Assembly (NCBI RefSeq): GCF_030410135.1
Contig: NZ_JAUGQQ010000015.1
Coordinates: 1 to 37,618 of the forward strand
Length of the DNA stretch: 37,618 nt
From: Aequorivita aurantiaca
GTDB taxonomy: Bacteria; Bacteroidota; Bacteroidia; Flavobacteriales; Flavobacteriaceae
Reading direction: 5' to 3'
Each line of letters starts with the position of its first letter. The first letter of the stretch is position 1. The notes beneath the pieces are model-generated. The model searched no databases and was not told the DNA's origin. It saw nothing but the letters and a program-made list of their open reading frames with translations. A program made the translations under genes and the position numbers. Shown one piece after another: positions 23,029-31,330 of the stretch.

Positions 23029-24873
23029 ATGAAACAATACGCTCTCCTCTCCTTCCTACTCTTCCTTTGCTGCGCAAATCTTCCGGCCCAAAATGGGAAA
23101 ATTGAAAAGTTACAACAGCAAATAGAAAACGATCTTTTTAAGAAACCGGACTCGGCGAAGGTCTATTTGTTTAAACTTCTGGAACAATCCGAAGCACTTC
23201 ATGATACCGTTACGGCAAAAACCTATAGCAACCTGGGAATCACCTACAATCAATTGGCTGTTTATGATTCAGCGGTATATTCCTTTGATAAGGGAATCGC
23301 GCTTTCCAATGGGTTCCCGCATACCCAGGCGCAGATTTATTCAAATCTGGCAATAAATTACCGTACCATGGCGGAATATTCCAAATCGCTTCAAGCGCTT
23401 GAGGAGGCCATGAAACGGTATAAGGCATTAGGGGAATTGAACGGGGAGGGATTGGTATATGGCGAAATGGCGTCGAATTATAACTATATGGCAAAAAAGG
23501 AAAAGGCCATAATCTATCTTAAAAAAGCGATTGAAATTTTCAAGGAAACCGAGGATCCCCGCATTTATATTCTTCAGCAGAAATTGGGTAATGTCTATTT
23601 TAATAATGGCAATTATAAATTCGCCATTGATATTTATGAGGACGTCCTGCCTGAATTCAGGAAACAGAAGGGTGCACCCTATTATCTTACACTACTGGCC
23701 TATGCAGAAAGTTTGGTGGAAACGGGAAAACAAAAAGAAGGAGAGGAATGGCTGGAGGAAGCAAGGGATGGGTTAAAGGATATTAATAATCTGGAGTACA
23801 TGAACGTGGCCATTGGCAAACTTGGAAAGATTTATGCCGAAACAGGCAGGCCCCAATTGGCAGAAAAGGCGCTACGAGATGCGTATAATTATCTTTTGGA
23901 AGTAAATTCTACCCGGTTTTTGCCCGTTGCTTCCTATTACTTACGATTTCTAAATGAAAAAAATGATAGCAGGGCCGCGCTTGAGGTAATAAACAATGTA
24001 AAGGAAAGCACTGCCAATTTTAAGCAGCGCATGAATGCGCAGGATGAGTTAGGATTTTTGCTCTACGCCAAGGATACCTATGCCAAGGCAGGGAATTACG
24101 CAACCGCTTTGGATGTTTTTGAGCGAATTGATTTTCTGAAGGATTCCATAGGCAATGCCGAAGACAACGTCAAGATAAAACAACTGGAGGAGGTTTATCA
24201 GAATGAAATTCAGGGGGAGAAAAACAAGGCCCTTTCCCAAAACAACGACCTATTAAAAAAATACAATAGCGAACAGAAAAGTCTAACGCTGCTCACGTTG
24301 GCATTCGCCATCATGTTTTTGGTAGTGAGTATGGTGTTATATAAATACCACCGAAAAAAAATAAAACTACAAAAAGATTCCCTTGCACAATTGGAAACCA
24401 CTAACCTCATTTTGCAGGAAAACCAGGAGCTGGAGCAGGAATTAAGAAAAGAGAAGGAAAATAGTCTGGGCAATAAGGAGCGGGAGCTCGTGGCTATGTC
24501 CATGGAAGTTGCCGATATTCAGAACCAAATAAAGGATTTATTGGAGGCAAGCAGTAAGGAGGATATAGCCCCGGAACTGGCCGCGCAAATTGAAAGCATA
24601 TTAAATCAACGAAATTATTGGAAGTATTTTAAAACAAAATTTGTGGAAGTCTATCCCGAATTTGGGTATAGCCTATCGGAAATGTTTCCCGTCCTATCAG
24701 AGAACGACATTGCGTTCTGCTCCCTTTTAAAATTGCAATTGACCAATAAAGAAATCGCGTCCCTCATGGGCATTAGCCACCAAAGTGTCATTTCAAAAAA
24801 ATATAGGATTAAGAAAAAAATGAATCTGCACGATAATGACGAAAGTTTTGAGCAACTGATGCGGGATCTATAA
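23029..24873 (+). CDS. Membrane-spanning TPR regulator with LuxR-type HTH
   Basis: A 614-residue one-component sensor-regulator. A signal peptide (MKQYALLSFLLFLCCANLPAQ) is followed by a periplasmic TPR solenoid (about 25-390; e.g. TYSNLGITYNQLAVYDSAVYSFDKGIAL, in two pieces). A transmembrane helix (about 422-440, LTLLTLAFAIMFLVVSMVLY) leads to a cytoplasmic coiled coil (about 440-500). The C-terminus is a LuxR-like helix-turn-helix (about 554-600, LSENDIAFCSLLKLQLTNKE, IASLMGISHQSVISKKYRIK). There is no kinase domain, so ligand or stress sensed outside would act directly on DNA binding. It is monocistronic and has a TAnnTTTG promoter. The signal and targets are unknown. Confidence 0.9.
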   Translation: MKQYALLSFLLFLCCANLPAQNGKIEKLQQQIENDLFKKPDSAKVYLFKLLEQSEALHDTVTAKTYSNLGITYNQLAVYDSAVYSFDKGIALSNGFPHTQAQIYSNLAINYRTMAEYSKSLQALEEAMKRYKALGELNGEGLVYGEMASNYNYMAKKEKAIIYLKKAIEIFKETEDPRIYILQQKLGNVYFNNGNYKFAIDIYEDVLPEFRKQKGAPYYLTLLAYAESLVETGKQKEGEEWLEEARDGLKDINNLEYMNVAIGKLGKIYAETGRPQLAEKALRDAYNYLLEVNSTRFLPVASYYLRFLNEKNDSRAALEVINNVKESTANFKQRMNAQDELGFLLYAKDTYAKAGNYATALDVFERIDFLKDSIGNAEDNVKIKQLEEVYQNEIQGEKNKALSQNNDLLKKYNSEQKSLTLLTLAFAIMFLVVSMVLYKYHRKKIKLQKDSLAQLETTNLILQENQELEQELRKEKENSLGNKERELVAMSMEVADIQNQIKDLLEASSKEDIAPELAAQIESILNQRNYWKYFKTKFVEVYPEFGYSLSEMFPVLSENDIAFCSLLKLQLTNKEIASLMGISHQSVISKKYRIKKKMNLHDNDESFEQLMRDL

Positions 24874-25231
24874 AAAAGGAGGAGTTTTTTTCGTGTAGTT
24901 TTCATCCTCACGTAACAAATGGCTTCGGCAATTAACAAGTGCAATTTCCGTATTAATGAATCCTCTGTTACTTTTTAATTTTTTGGAAAGTCCGTTCGTG
25001 GCCCTTAATACCAATAATTTTAGATAAAAGATTCCCTTTTCCAAACCCGATATACCAATTCTCCTCGTACCTGTTTTCATTAGAACCGGTTACCCTAAAC
25101 TATTATAAATCATCGCAGACTTGATTTTTGTTTCCAATAGAATATTTCAAAATATTTAAAGGAATGCTAAAGTCATAGCCAGACATTCGGGTTATTTTTA
25201 TTTTTAAGGGGTAAACCTAAAAACACAAGTT
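24874..25231. other. Intergenic region without a supported gene
   Basis: AT-rich. A 70-codon minus-strand frame (24868-25080) overlaps the end of the regulator gene and has no supporting signal, so it is not called. No clear terminator follows the regulator gene. Confidence 0.4.
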
Positions 25232-25387
25232 ATGAATATTATTGCGGCATTAATTTCGAAAAAAGGATACCTGAAAAATCGTTTGAAGCATAGGGTTAAA
25301 TATCCGTATAAAAGAATGGTGACTAATAATCTGGGCGTACTTGGCATAGATTTTCCGAATGAAAATGGAAGAAGGGCCAGAGTATAA
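25232..25387 (+). CDS. Small basic 51-residue protein
   Basis: ATG 25232 to TAA 25385-25387 encodes MNIIAALISKKGYLKNRLKH, then RVKYPYKRMVTNNLGVLGID and FPNENGRRARV. It is strongly basic, without signal peptide, and its coding pattern is regular. It ends 17 bp before the DUF2383 gene on the same strand, so the two are probably one transcript. No family recognised; it could be a small stress-related protein. Confidence 0.55.
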   Translation: MNIIAALISKKGYLKNRLKHRVKYPYKRMVTNNLGVLGIDFPNENGRRARV

Positions 25388-25404
25388 AAACTAAAAAAAC
25401 TATT

Positions 25405-25854
25405 ATGAAAACCGAAATTTCAGAAAAAGTAAATAACCTCATAGAGAAGAATTACGACGCTTATAAAGGCTATAGAAAAGCGGCCGAAGATGCCGAAAGT
25501 ATGAATCTCCGCTCCTATTTGATAGAACAAGCCGAAAACAGAAAGGAATTTGCCCAAGAGCTGGCCAGGGTTCTTTTGGTCGTTGATCCCGATTTTAAAG
25601 TTGCGACCGAGGGAAGTATTACCGGCTCTATTCACAGAGGGTGGATTGATATAAAGGCTGCAGTTGCCGGTAAGAATGATGAGGCCATTCTTAAGGAATG
25701 TATTCGGGGAGATAAGGCCAGTATTGCGGAATACGAGGAATTTCTGGATAATAATAGGGCTGTAATGCCACAAATTAGTAGCACAATTCAACAACAGCTT
25801 GCGGAAATCCGGAAAACCTTGGATACGGTGAGCCGCTTGGAAGATATAAAATAA
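25405..25854 (+). CDS. DUF2383 (PA2169-type) ferritin-like four-helix protein
   Basis: A 149-residue protein matching the PA2169/DUF2383 family, four-helix bundles related to ferritins. The first helix pair carries EKVNNLIEKNYDAYKGYRKA and LRSYLIEQAENRKEFAQEL, the second KDE-type helices (EAILKECIRGDKASIAEYEE, PQISSTIQQQLAEIRKTLD). The Glu/Tyr pattern of the helices is conserved. In other bacteria members are linked to stationary phase or stress, but their biochemistry is not settled. It follows the small basic gene by 17 bp and ends at a hairpin shared with the convergent receptor gene. Confidence 0.9.
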   Translation: MKTEISEKVNNLIEKNYDAYKGYRKAAEDAESMNLRSYLIEQAENRKEFAQELARVLLVVDPDFKVATEGSITGSIHRGWIDIKAAVAGKNDEAILKECIRGDKASIAEYEEFLDNNRAVMPQISSTIQQQLAEIRKTLDTVSRLEDIK

Positions 25855-25877
25855 GGGGGCTGTATTCCAAAATTATA

Positions 25878-25909
25878 AAAATCCCCTATAGAATTTCCAT
25901 AGGGGATTT
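25878..25909. terminator. Bidirectional terminator between convergent genes
   Basis: AAATCCCCTAT pairs with ATAGGGGATTT (25899-25909) around a loop of about nine bases. A/T tracts on both sides let it serve the DUF2383 gene and the receptor gene at 25953. Confidence 0.8.
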
Positions 25910-25952
25910 ACTTCTTCAATAGAAGTGACTGAGGACGTTTATTTCTTCTTCA

Positions 25953-28313
25953 TCAAAACATGCCTCCACCATTTAATTCATTTTTCTCCCGTTCCTTTCG
26001 TTTCAGGTTTTTGCTTTCCGCGCCACCGAAGCGGTAGGTAAAGCCCAGATATACGTTTTGGGTTACTCCCTTAAACTCCCCTTCATGGGCGATGGGCCTG
26101 CCATTGGTAAATTTAAATTCCTGAGTGTTAAATAGGTCATTAAAATTAAGACTGAACATAGCCGCATCGTTTAAGAAGCTGTATCGCGCGCCAAAATTCA
26201 TAAAGAACATAGGCTCCATATCAAACTGCAGCTCGTGGGAGGCACTGCGATAAAAGCCGAATAGCTGAAGGGTGAGTTGTTCAGTGGTCTTAAAACTGTG
26301 GCTGGTACGAATGGTCCAAGCCGTGTTATCGACCTCCAAAGATTCCTCGCCAACTATTCCCTTCACCTTTTGTCCATAGGCTTCAAAACTAGTGTTGGTG
26401 CTCCACCAATCGGTGAACTTATAATTTGTGCTCAGCTCTATTCCGTAGGAGTTGTTATCTTCGAAATTGGCAAATTGTATCAACAGGGAACCATCTTCGT
26501 TCGGATCTTCACTAAAAATCTGGTTTATCTCATCGTTCATATTCCTAAAGAAAACCCCGGCGGTAACGCTTCCTTTTTTCTCGAATTTTTTGGTGTAATT
26601 AATTTCGAACGAATTTGTGAACTGAGGCCTAAGTTCCGGATTGCCAGATACCGTCAACCGCGGCGAGCTAACGTCCCTTATCGGGTTCACCTGCCCGAAG
26701 CTTGGTCGGTCCACTCTTCTACTATAGCTCATTTGGTAGGAATTGGATTCACTGGGAGTGTAGTTTACAAAGCCGCTGGGATAGACGCTGAAAATCTCGT
26801 CACTATAAACCTCTTCCCCATTATAAACAGCATCTACCTTATAGTTTTCCAACCTTGCCCCTAGCTGATAGGACCATTTTTCAAAATTTTGTCCGAAGGT
26901 GGAGTAAAACGAATAGATATCGCGTTTGTATTGATAGGTGGCATCGGTGTATAAATTGCTGTCCGTATTATATGCATTATCGGTATCCATCAGTTGGGCC
27001 TCAACGCCCACCTCCAGCTTAGCGGTTTCACTTAATGGGTTTTCATAATCGACGTTTGTGGTGAAAATTTCAATATTCTCATTCACCAAATCGTGGTATG
27101 CCTCAAGATTTCCCGTGTTGCCTTCAAAGGAGAAATTGGAATCTTCATTTCTGTCCAATTGGTTTAGGTTGGCTTCCAGAATTATTTTATGTCCGTCGTC
27201 ATTAAATTTATGGTCTGCCGCAAAGTTGTAGGTGCTATTGGTATTTTCATTATTCATAAAAATATTCTGACGAAGATCCAGCGTAGGGTTGTTAGGATAA
27301 ATAATATCAATGCCGCCCGTGGGTTCGCCGGTATATACATTCTGATTGGTATAAAAGGAAAAGGTATTCCTATCATTAAGGAAAAAATCTACTCCCAATT
27401 TGTATAGATAGGAAGCTTCCGAATCTACAATCTGGAATTTTTGCCGATAGTCATCCTCATATAAATTTACGGTCCCTTGGTTGAGCCGTTCACCAATATT
27501 CCCTCCAAAATTTCCGTAGAAGTTGAGCTTGTCCTTGCGGTAGTTCAAATCAAGCGTTCCGTTATACCGGGTGTGCTCACTGGCCGTTACGCCCAGGTTT
27601 ACATTGCCATTAAACCCATCGTTCGCATTTTTGTGAAGCACAATATTGATAATGCCGCTCATTCCCTCGGGGTTATATTTTGCCGATGGATTGGTAATAA
27701 GCTCAATGGATTTTATGGAAGTGGAAGGAATCTGCCGAAGCAACTGGGCGGCATCCATATGGGAAGGTTTGCCATCCACCAAAATGCGTACGTTGGCATT
27801 GCCGCGCAGGGCGATATTCCCGTCCTGATCCACGTGCACCGAGGGGATATTATTCATAATATCTGCGGCGGTGGCCCCGGCGGTGGTAAGGTCCTTCCCC
27901 ACGTTTATTACCTTTCTATCGATGCGCTGCTCGATTGTGGTTCTTTCGGCCACCACAGTTACGCTGTCCAACATAGCCACGTCTGGATGCAGCTCAATAA
28001 TGTTAAGGTTATGGTTGGGTTGTTGTGCCGAGATCACAATTTCGGTGGTATAGGGTTTATAGCCCATAAACTGCACTTTTACGGTATAGGTGCCATTGGG
28101 GATCTTTTCGATATTGAAGGCCCCATCTTCCGTGGTGGAAATACCGGATACCAATTCGCCCTTTGAGTCCGTGATTACTACCGTGGCATAGGGAATGGGT
28201 TTGGCCAGTTCGCCATCCATTACGGAGCCGTAAATTCGGCCCAGAGGTTCATTTGCAAAAGCGGAAGTGTTCATAAAAAGAACACAGAAAAATAAAATTA
28301 ATAAACGTTTCAT
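25953..28313 (-). CDS. TonB-dependent-receptor-like OMP beta-barrel protein
   Basis: A 786-residue outer-membrane protein. A signal peptide (about 1-20, ending SAFA) is followed by a carboxypeptidase-regulatory-like domain (about 24-105, GRIYGSVMDGELAKPIPYAT) and a plug-type domain (VDQDGNIALRGNANVRILVDGKPS ... IKSIELITNPSAKYNPEGMSGIINIVL). The rest is an outer membrane beta-barrel of the OMP_b-brl_3 type, ending in QNVYLGFTYRFGG and a polar tail. Such proteins are common in Bacteroidota. No SusD-like partner lies beside it, and the substrate cannot be inferred. It stands alone on its strand, convergent with the DUF2383 gene. Confidence 0.9.
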   Translation of the reverse strand: MKRLLILFFCVLFMNTSAFANEPLGRIYGSVMDGELAKPIPYATVVITDSKGELVSGISTTEDGAFNIEKIPNGTYTVKVQFMGYKPYTTEIVISAQQPNHNLNIIELHPDVAMLDSVTVVAERTTIEQRIDRKVINVGKDLTTAGATAADIMNNIPSVHVDQDGNIALRGNANVRILVDGKPSHMDAAQLLRQIPSTSIKSIELITNPSAKYNPEGMSGIINIVLHKNANDGFNGNVNLGVTASEHTRYNGTLDLNYRKDKLNFYGNFGGNIGERLNQGTVNLYEDDYRQKFQIVDSEASYLYKLGVDFFLNDRNTFSFYTNQNVYTGEPTGGIDIIYPNNPTLDLRQNIFMNNENTNSTYNFAADHKFNDDGHKIILEANLNQLDRNEDSNFSFEGNTGNLEAYHDLVNENIEIFTTNVDYENPLSETAKLEVGVEAQLMDTDNAYNTDSNLYTDATYQYKRDIYSFYSTFGQNFEKWSYQLGARLENYKVDAVYNGEEVYSDEIFSVYPSGFVNYTPSESNSYQMSYSRRVDRPSFGQVNPIRDVSSPRLTVSGNPELRPQFTNSFEINYTKKFEKKGSVTAGVFFRNMNDEINQIFSEDPNEDGSLLIQFANFEDNNSYGIELSTNYKFTDWWSTNTSFEAYGQKVKGIVGEESLEVDNTAWTIRTSHSFKTTEQLTLQLFGFYRSASHELQFDMEPMFFMNFGARYSFLNDAAMFSLNFNDLFNTQEFKFTNGRPIAHEGEFKGVTQNVYLGFTYRFGGAESKNLKRKEREKNELNGGGMF

Positions 28314-28665
28314 GATTTTGATTGATGTTAATGATTAGTCTTTGGGATGGATGCCGCCATCCCTTTTTTGTGCCCACCTTAAATTTCCATTTCGTTTATA
28401 GTAAGGAAAAAGGCCGTCTTTTCTATGGTTATGCTAAACAACATACCTTGTTATACATAATACATAAATACAGGCTTCCATAAAAGTGGACATTGCTCCT
28501 ATAATTGACGATGGAAAAATTATATTGTTACATGTGGAGGGATAAATTAGCATTTCTGCATATTCCCCATCTATCCACAATCATCCATAATCCATCATCC
28601 ATTATCAATCCTCCACCTAGAATAAGTGGCGGCTGGATTATTCAAATTCTTATTACTTTAGAGGA
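28314..28665. other. Intergenic region between divergent genes
   Basis: It carries the promoters of the receptor gene (minus) and of the kinase operon (plus). An exact TAnnTTTG was not found; TTACTTTAG at about 28652-28660 is the nearest for the kinase. TCCATAATCCATCATCC-like short repeats lie near 28585-28605. Confidence 0.4.
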
Positions 28666-30321
28666 ATGAATGCGCAACGTTTTTCACTCCTCTTTTTTTT
28701 CCTTTTATTTTTAGTAGATAGCACTACTACCTTAAAAGCACAAATAAATCGTGACACTATAAATAAATATTACAATTCAATAGTATATCCTAGTGATGAA
28801 ACAACTATTTCAAAAGGTATTTCATTTTACACCCGTAAAAAAGAAAAGGATCAGGACAGTCGCGATACCTTAAGTACTATAAATGATTTAAGATTAATTG
28901 CGCTGGGTCAATTTAATATTGGGAATATATACGACAGTGAAAGTTCCGTGGCAGAAGCCATCTCATTGATTGATCATTATTCAAAAAAGGATACTCTAAT
29001 TGAAGGCAGAAAAGGGCTATATAATCAATTAGGCAATATTTACCGCGAGACAAAAAAATACGATAAGGCGCTTGAAGCCTATAATTTGTCCCTTTCCTTT
29101 TCAACAAAATTATCGGATAGTATTACACTAATAAACAATAAAGCTAATATTTATAAAGACTGGGGACGATTTCAAAAGGCAAGTGAGCAATTCAATTTTG
29201 CCTTTCAGAAAATGGGCAATGATACAAACTCACTTCGCTCTGCAATGATTCTCGATAATCTGGGATTTGTACAATCAAAATTGAAAAATCCAAATGCGAT
29301 ATTGAATTTAAAAAAAGCACAGACCATTAGAGAAAACTTTAAAAATGTGGAGGGCGCCTACTCTAGCAACAAACACTTATCTCTCTATTATCTCGATCGA
29401 AATGACACCATAAAAGCAATGAAATACGCCAAAAAAGCCTATGAAATTGCAAACTCACTTAACAGCATCACATTTCTCCAAGATGCTCTTTCACTTTATG
29501 TAATAATGAACGAAGACCAAAAGATTGTGGAGTTCAAGTACATAACTGATAGTATTGCCAATGCCAAGCAATTGGCCGAAAACAAAAATGCCTTTATAAA
29601 ATACAATGTCGAAAAGGAACGAAAAAACACCATGGCAGCACAACTGCTCCAAGAAAAGGAAAAAGCACAAAAAAGGCTCTTTATGATTCTTGGAATATCC
29701 ATATTCATATTGGCTGCTTTAATTATTCTTCTCTTAAAGGCAAGACATAAAAAGGAAAAAATAATACAGGTACACAAAACCGAGGCACGTATTTCCAAAA
29801 AAGTCCACGATGACGTAGCAAACGATATATACCAGCTAATGGCAAAAATGCAAGGGAAATATAAGGAGGAAGAAGCAATGCTTGATGACCTTGAGAATAT
29901 TTACAATAAAACACGCGACATCTCCAAAGAAAACAGTGCTATTGAAATAGGAGCCGACTTCAGCGAACAGCTCAACGATCTCTTATTAACATATCAATCT
30001 GATACCACAGCTATCTCTACCCGTAACTTAGCTACCCTTGATTGGGAAATTATTCCAAAAATTAAAAAAGAAACTGTCTATAAGGTGCTGCGGGAATTAA
30101 TGACCAATATGAAAAAATATAGCAATGCCTCTGCAGTATTGCTTACTTTCCACCAAAGTGGCAAAAATATTACTATTGAATATACCGATAATGGCCAAGG
30201 TTGCACCCTAAAAAATAAAAATGGACTGCAAAATGCGGAAAACCGTATTCAGGCAATTAAGGGAACTATTACTTTTGAATCTGAACCCGGAAATGGGTTC
30301 AGATCAAAAATTATAATATGA
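28666..30321 (+). CDS. TPR sensor histidine kinase
   Basis: A 551-residue inner-membrane kinase. A signal peptide (about 1-26, ending LKAQ) precedes a periplasmic TPR region (about 60-300, e.g. YNQLGNIYRETKKYDKALEA). A transmembrane helix (about 339-361, RLFMILGISIFILAALIILL) follows, then an H-box ARISKKVHDDVANDIYQ with His381, and a HATPase_c domain with N-box (VLRELMTNMKKYSNAS) and G-box (YTDNGQGCTLKNKNGLQNAE), ending GNGFRSKIII. The dimerisation domain is short and of the HisKA_3-like type. Its stop overlaps the ATG of the response regulator (ATGA at 30318-30321), so translation is coupled. The periplasmic signal is unknown. Confidence 0.9.
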   Translation: MNAQRFSLLFFFLLFLVDSTTTLKAQINRDTINKYYNSIVYPSDETTISKGISFYTRKKEKDQDSRDTLSTINDLRLIALGQFNIGNIYDSESSVAEAISLIDHYSKKDTLIEGRKGLYNQLGNIYRETKKYDKALEAYNLSLSFSTKLSDSITLINNKANIYKDWGRFQKASEQFNFAFQKMGNDTNSLRSAMILDNLGFVQSKLKNPNAILNLKKAQTIRENFKNVEGAYSSNKHLSLYYLDRNDTIKAMKYAKKAYEIANSLNSITFLQDALSLYVIMNEDQKIVEFKYITDSIANAKQLAENKNAFIKYNVEKERKNTMAAQLLQEKEKAQKRLFMILGISIFILAALIILLLKARHKKEKIIQVHKTEARISKKVHDDVANDIYQLMAKMQGKYKEEEAMLDDLENIYNKTRDISKENSAIEIGADFSEQLNDLLLTYQSDTTAISTRNLATLDWEIIPKIKKETVYKVLRELMTNMKKYSNASAVLLTFHQSGKNITIEYTDNGQGCTLKNKNGLQNAENRIQAIKGTITFESEPGNGFRSKIII

Positions 30322-30989
30322 GTATGTTTAAAAAAGTTTTGGTATCAGATGACCTTGAATGTATCAACCAAGGCGTAATCTCAGTTTTGAATTCCTTCAA
30401 TATCGAACAAATTGTCCAAGTGGCCTACTGCGACGATGCCTTTCTGCAAATAGAAAAAGCGGTTTTGGATAATAGTCCATTTGATCTTTTAATAACCGAT
30501 CTTTCCTTTGTGGCAGACCATCGAACCCAACAATATCCTTCGGGAGAATCCTTGATAAGGGCATTAAAGCCAAAGCATCCAGATTTAAAAATAATAGCCT
30601 ATTCCGTTGAGGACAACCTCCAAAAAGTGCGCACTATAATGCTGGATTGTAAAGCGGATGCATACGTATGTAAGGGCCGTCACGGCCTCAAACAATTGGC
30701 ACAAGCCGTTGAGGAAGTATATATGGGTAAACAATACCTCTCGCCCCAAATTGCAAATGCCATTCATAAGGAACGCCCCATAGAAATAAGCGACTACGAT
30801 CTTGAGATTCTCAAGCTTCTATCCCACGGTTTTATCCAAAAAGAAATCAGCCTTAATTTTACAAAGAACAATATCAATCCTTCCAGCCTAAGTTCAATAG
30901 AAAAAAAAATCAGTAAACTTTGCGACCACTTTAAGGCGAAAAACACCACCCAATTGGTAGCAATTGTAAAGGACCTGAGGCTATTATAA
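30318..30989 (+). CDS. Response regulator with C-terminal HTH
   Basis: A 223-residue partner of the TPR kinase. The receiver (about 5-130) has Asp11-Asp12, phosphoacceptor Asp61 (LLITDLSF) and Lys119 (YVCKGRHG). The residue after the Asp loop is unusual (VADHRTQQYPSG insert). Residues about 155-215 form a divergent LuxR-type helix-turn-helix (ISDYDLEILKLLSHGFIQKE, ISLNF, SLSSIEKKISKLCDHFKAKN). It is coupled to the kinase by a 4-bp overlap. Two TTTACGG-type palindromes, one 61 bp after its stop and one upstream of the gene at 31331, are candidate binding sites. Confidence 0.9.
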   Translation: MSMFKKVLVSDDLECINQGVISVLNSFNIEQIVQVAYCDDAFLQIEKAVLDNSPFDLLITDLSFVADHRTQQYPSGESLIRALKPKHPDLKIIAYSVEDNLQKVRTIMLDCKADAYVCKGRHGLKQLAQAVEEVYMGKQYLSPQIANAIHKERPIEISDYDLEILKLLSHGFIQKEISLNFTKNNINPSSLSSIEKKISKLCDHFKAKNTTQLVAIVKDLRLL

Positions 30990-30997
30990 TACCTTTG
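30990..30997 (+). promoter_or_regulatory. Possible promoter directly after the regulator gene
   Basis: TACCTTTG fits TAnnTTTG and overlaps the end of the regulator gene; TTG at 30964-30966 is 23 nt upstream. Together with the terminator ending at 31183 it could delimit a short RNA. Confidence 0.35.
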
Positions 30998-31049
30998 TAG
31001 CCCACGAAGTTTTTGGCATACAGCCGACCGTCTATAGCTTAAAGCATAC

Positions 31050-31067
31050 ATTACGGAATCCCGTAAA
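31050..31067. promoter_or_regulatory. Palindrome ATTACGG-AATC-CCGTAAA, copy 1
   Basis: ATTACGGAATCCCGTAAA, with the core TTACGG...CCGTAA identical to the copy at 31259-31276. It lies 61 bp after the response regulator. A candidate operator, though it could also fold as a hairpin in RNA. Confidence 0.5.
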
Positions 31068-31147
31068 CTTTTATCAATTTCTACTCCTAATTTTACCTCG
31101 TGAATAGCCAATGAACATGTTTTGGGGAGAATATGTAGGTTGTTTCA

Positions 31148-31183
31148 AATCCCTTACGGTTTTCTGTAAGGGATTATTTTTTT
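31148..31183 (+). terminator. Strong rho-independent terminator
   Basis: AATCCCTTAC (31148-31157) pairs perfectly with GTAAGGGATT (31166-31175) around an 8-nt loop and is followed by TTTTTTT. It closes the kinase-regulator unit or a short RNA in between. Confidence 0.85.
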
Positions 31184-31258
31184 GAGAAAATAGCTGGAAC
31201 AATTGTGAAAACAGTATTATTACCAAAGAAGGATTATATTATTTCAAAAATTTCCGTC

Positions 31259-31276
31259 TTTACGGAATCCCGTAAA
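31259..31276. promoter_or_regulatory. Palindrome TTTACGG-AATC-CCGTAAA, copy 2
   Basis: TTTACGGAATCCCGTAAA, arms of 7 bp with a 4-bp centre. Its centre lies about 45 bp upstream of the start of transcription predicted from TAAGTTTG (31297-31304), the place where an activator of the LuxR/NarL type would bind. The neighbouring response regulator is the natural candidate. Confidence 0.6.
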
Positions 31277-31296
31277 ACAAATTGAATTTTCAAGTG

Positions 31297-31304
31297 TAAG
31301 TTTG
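31297..31304 (+). promoter_or_regulatory. Promoter -7 element of the lipoprotein gene
   Basis: TAAGTTTG matches TAnnTTTG exactly, with ATG 31331 27 bp downstream. No good -33 element is seen, in keeping with activator dependence through the palindrome just upstream. Confidence 0.55.
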
Positions 31305-31330
31305 GCAATCCTAACCATAAAACAAACAAA

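Noticed and set aside
24868-25080. 70-codon minus-strand ORF
   Set aside because: It overlaps the end of the TPR-LuxR gene, has no domain, promoter or terminator, and no sign of selection visible by eye.
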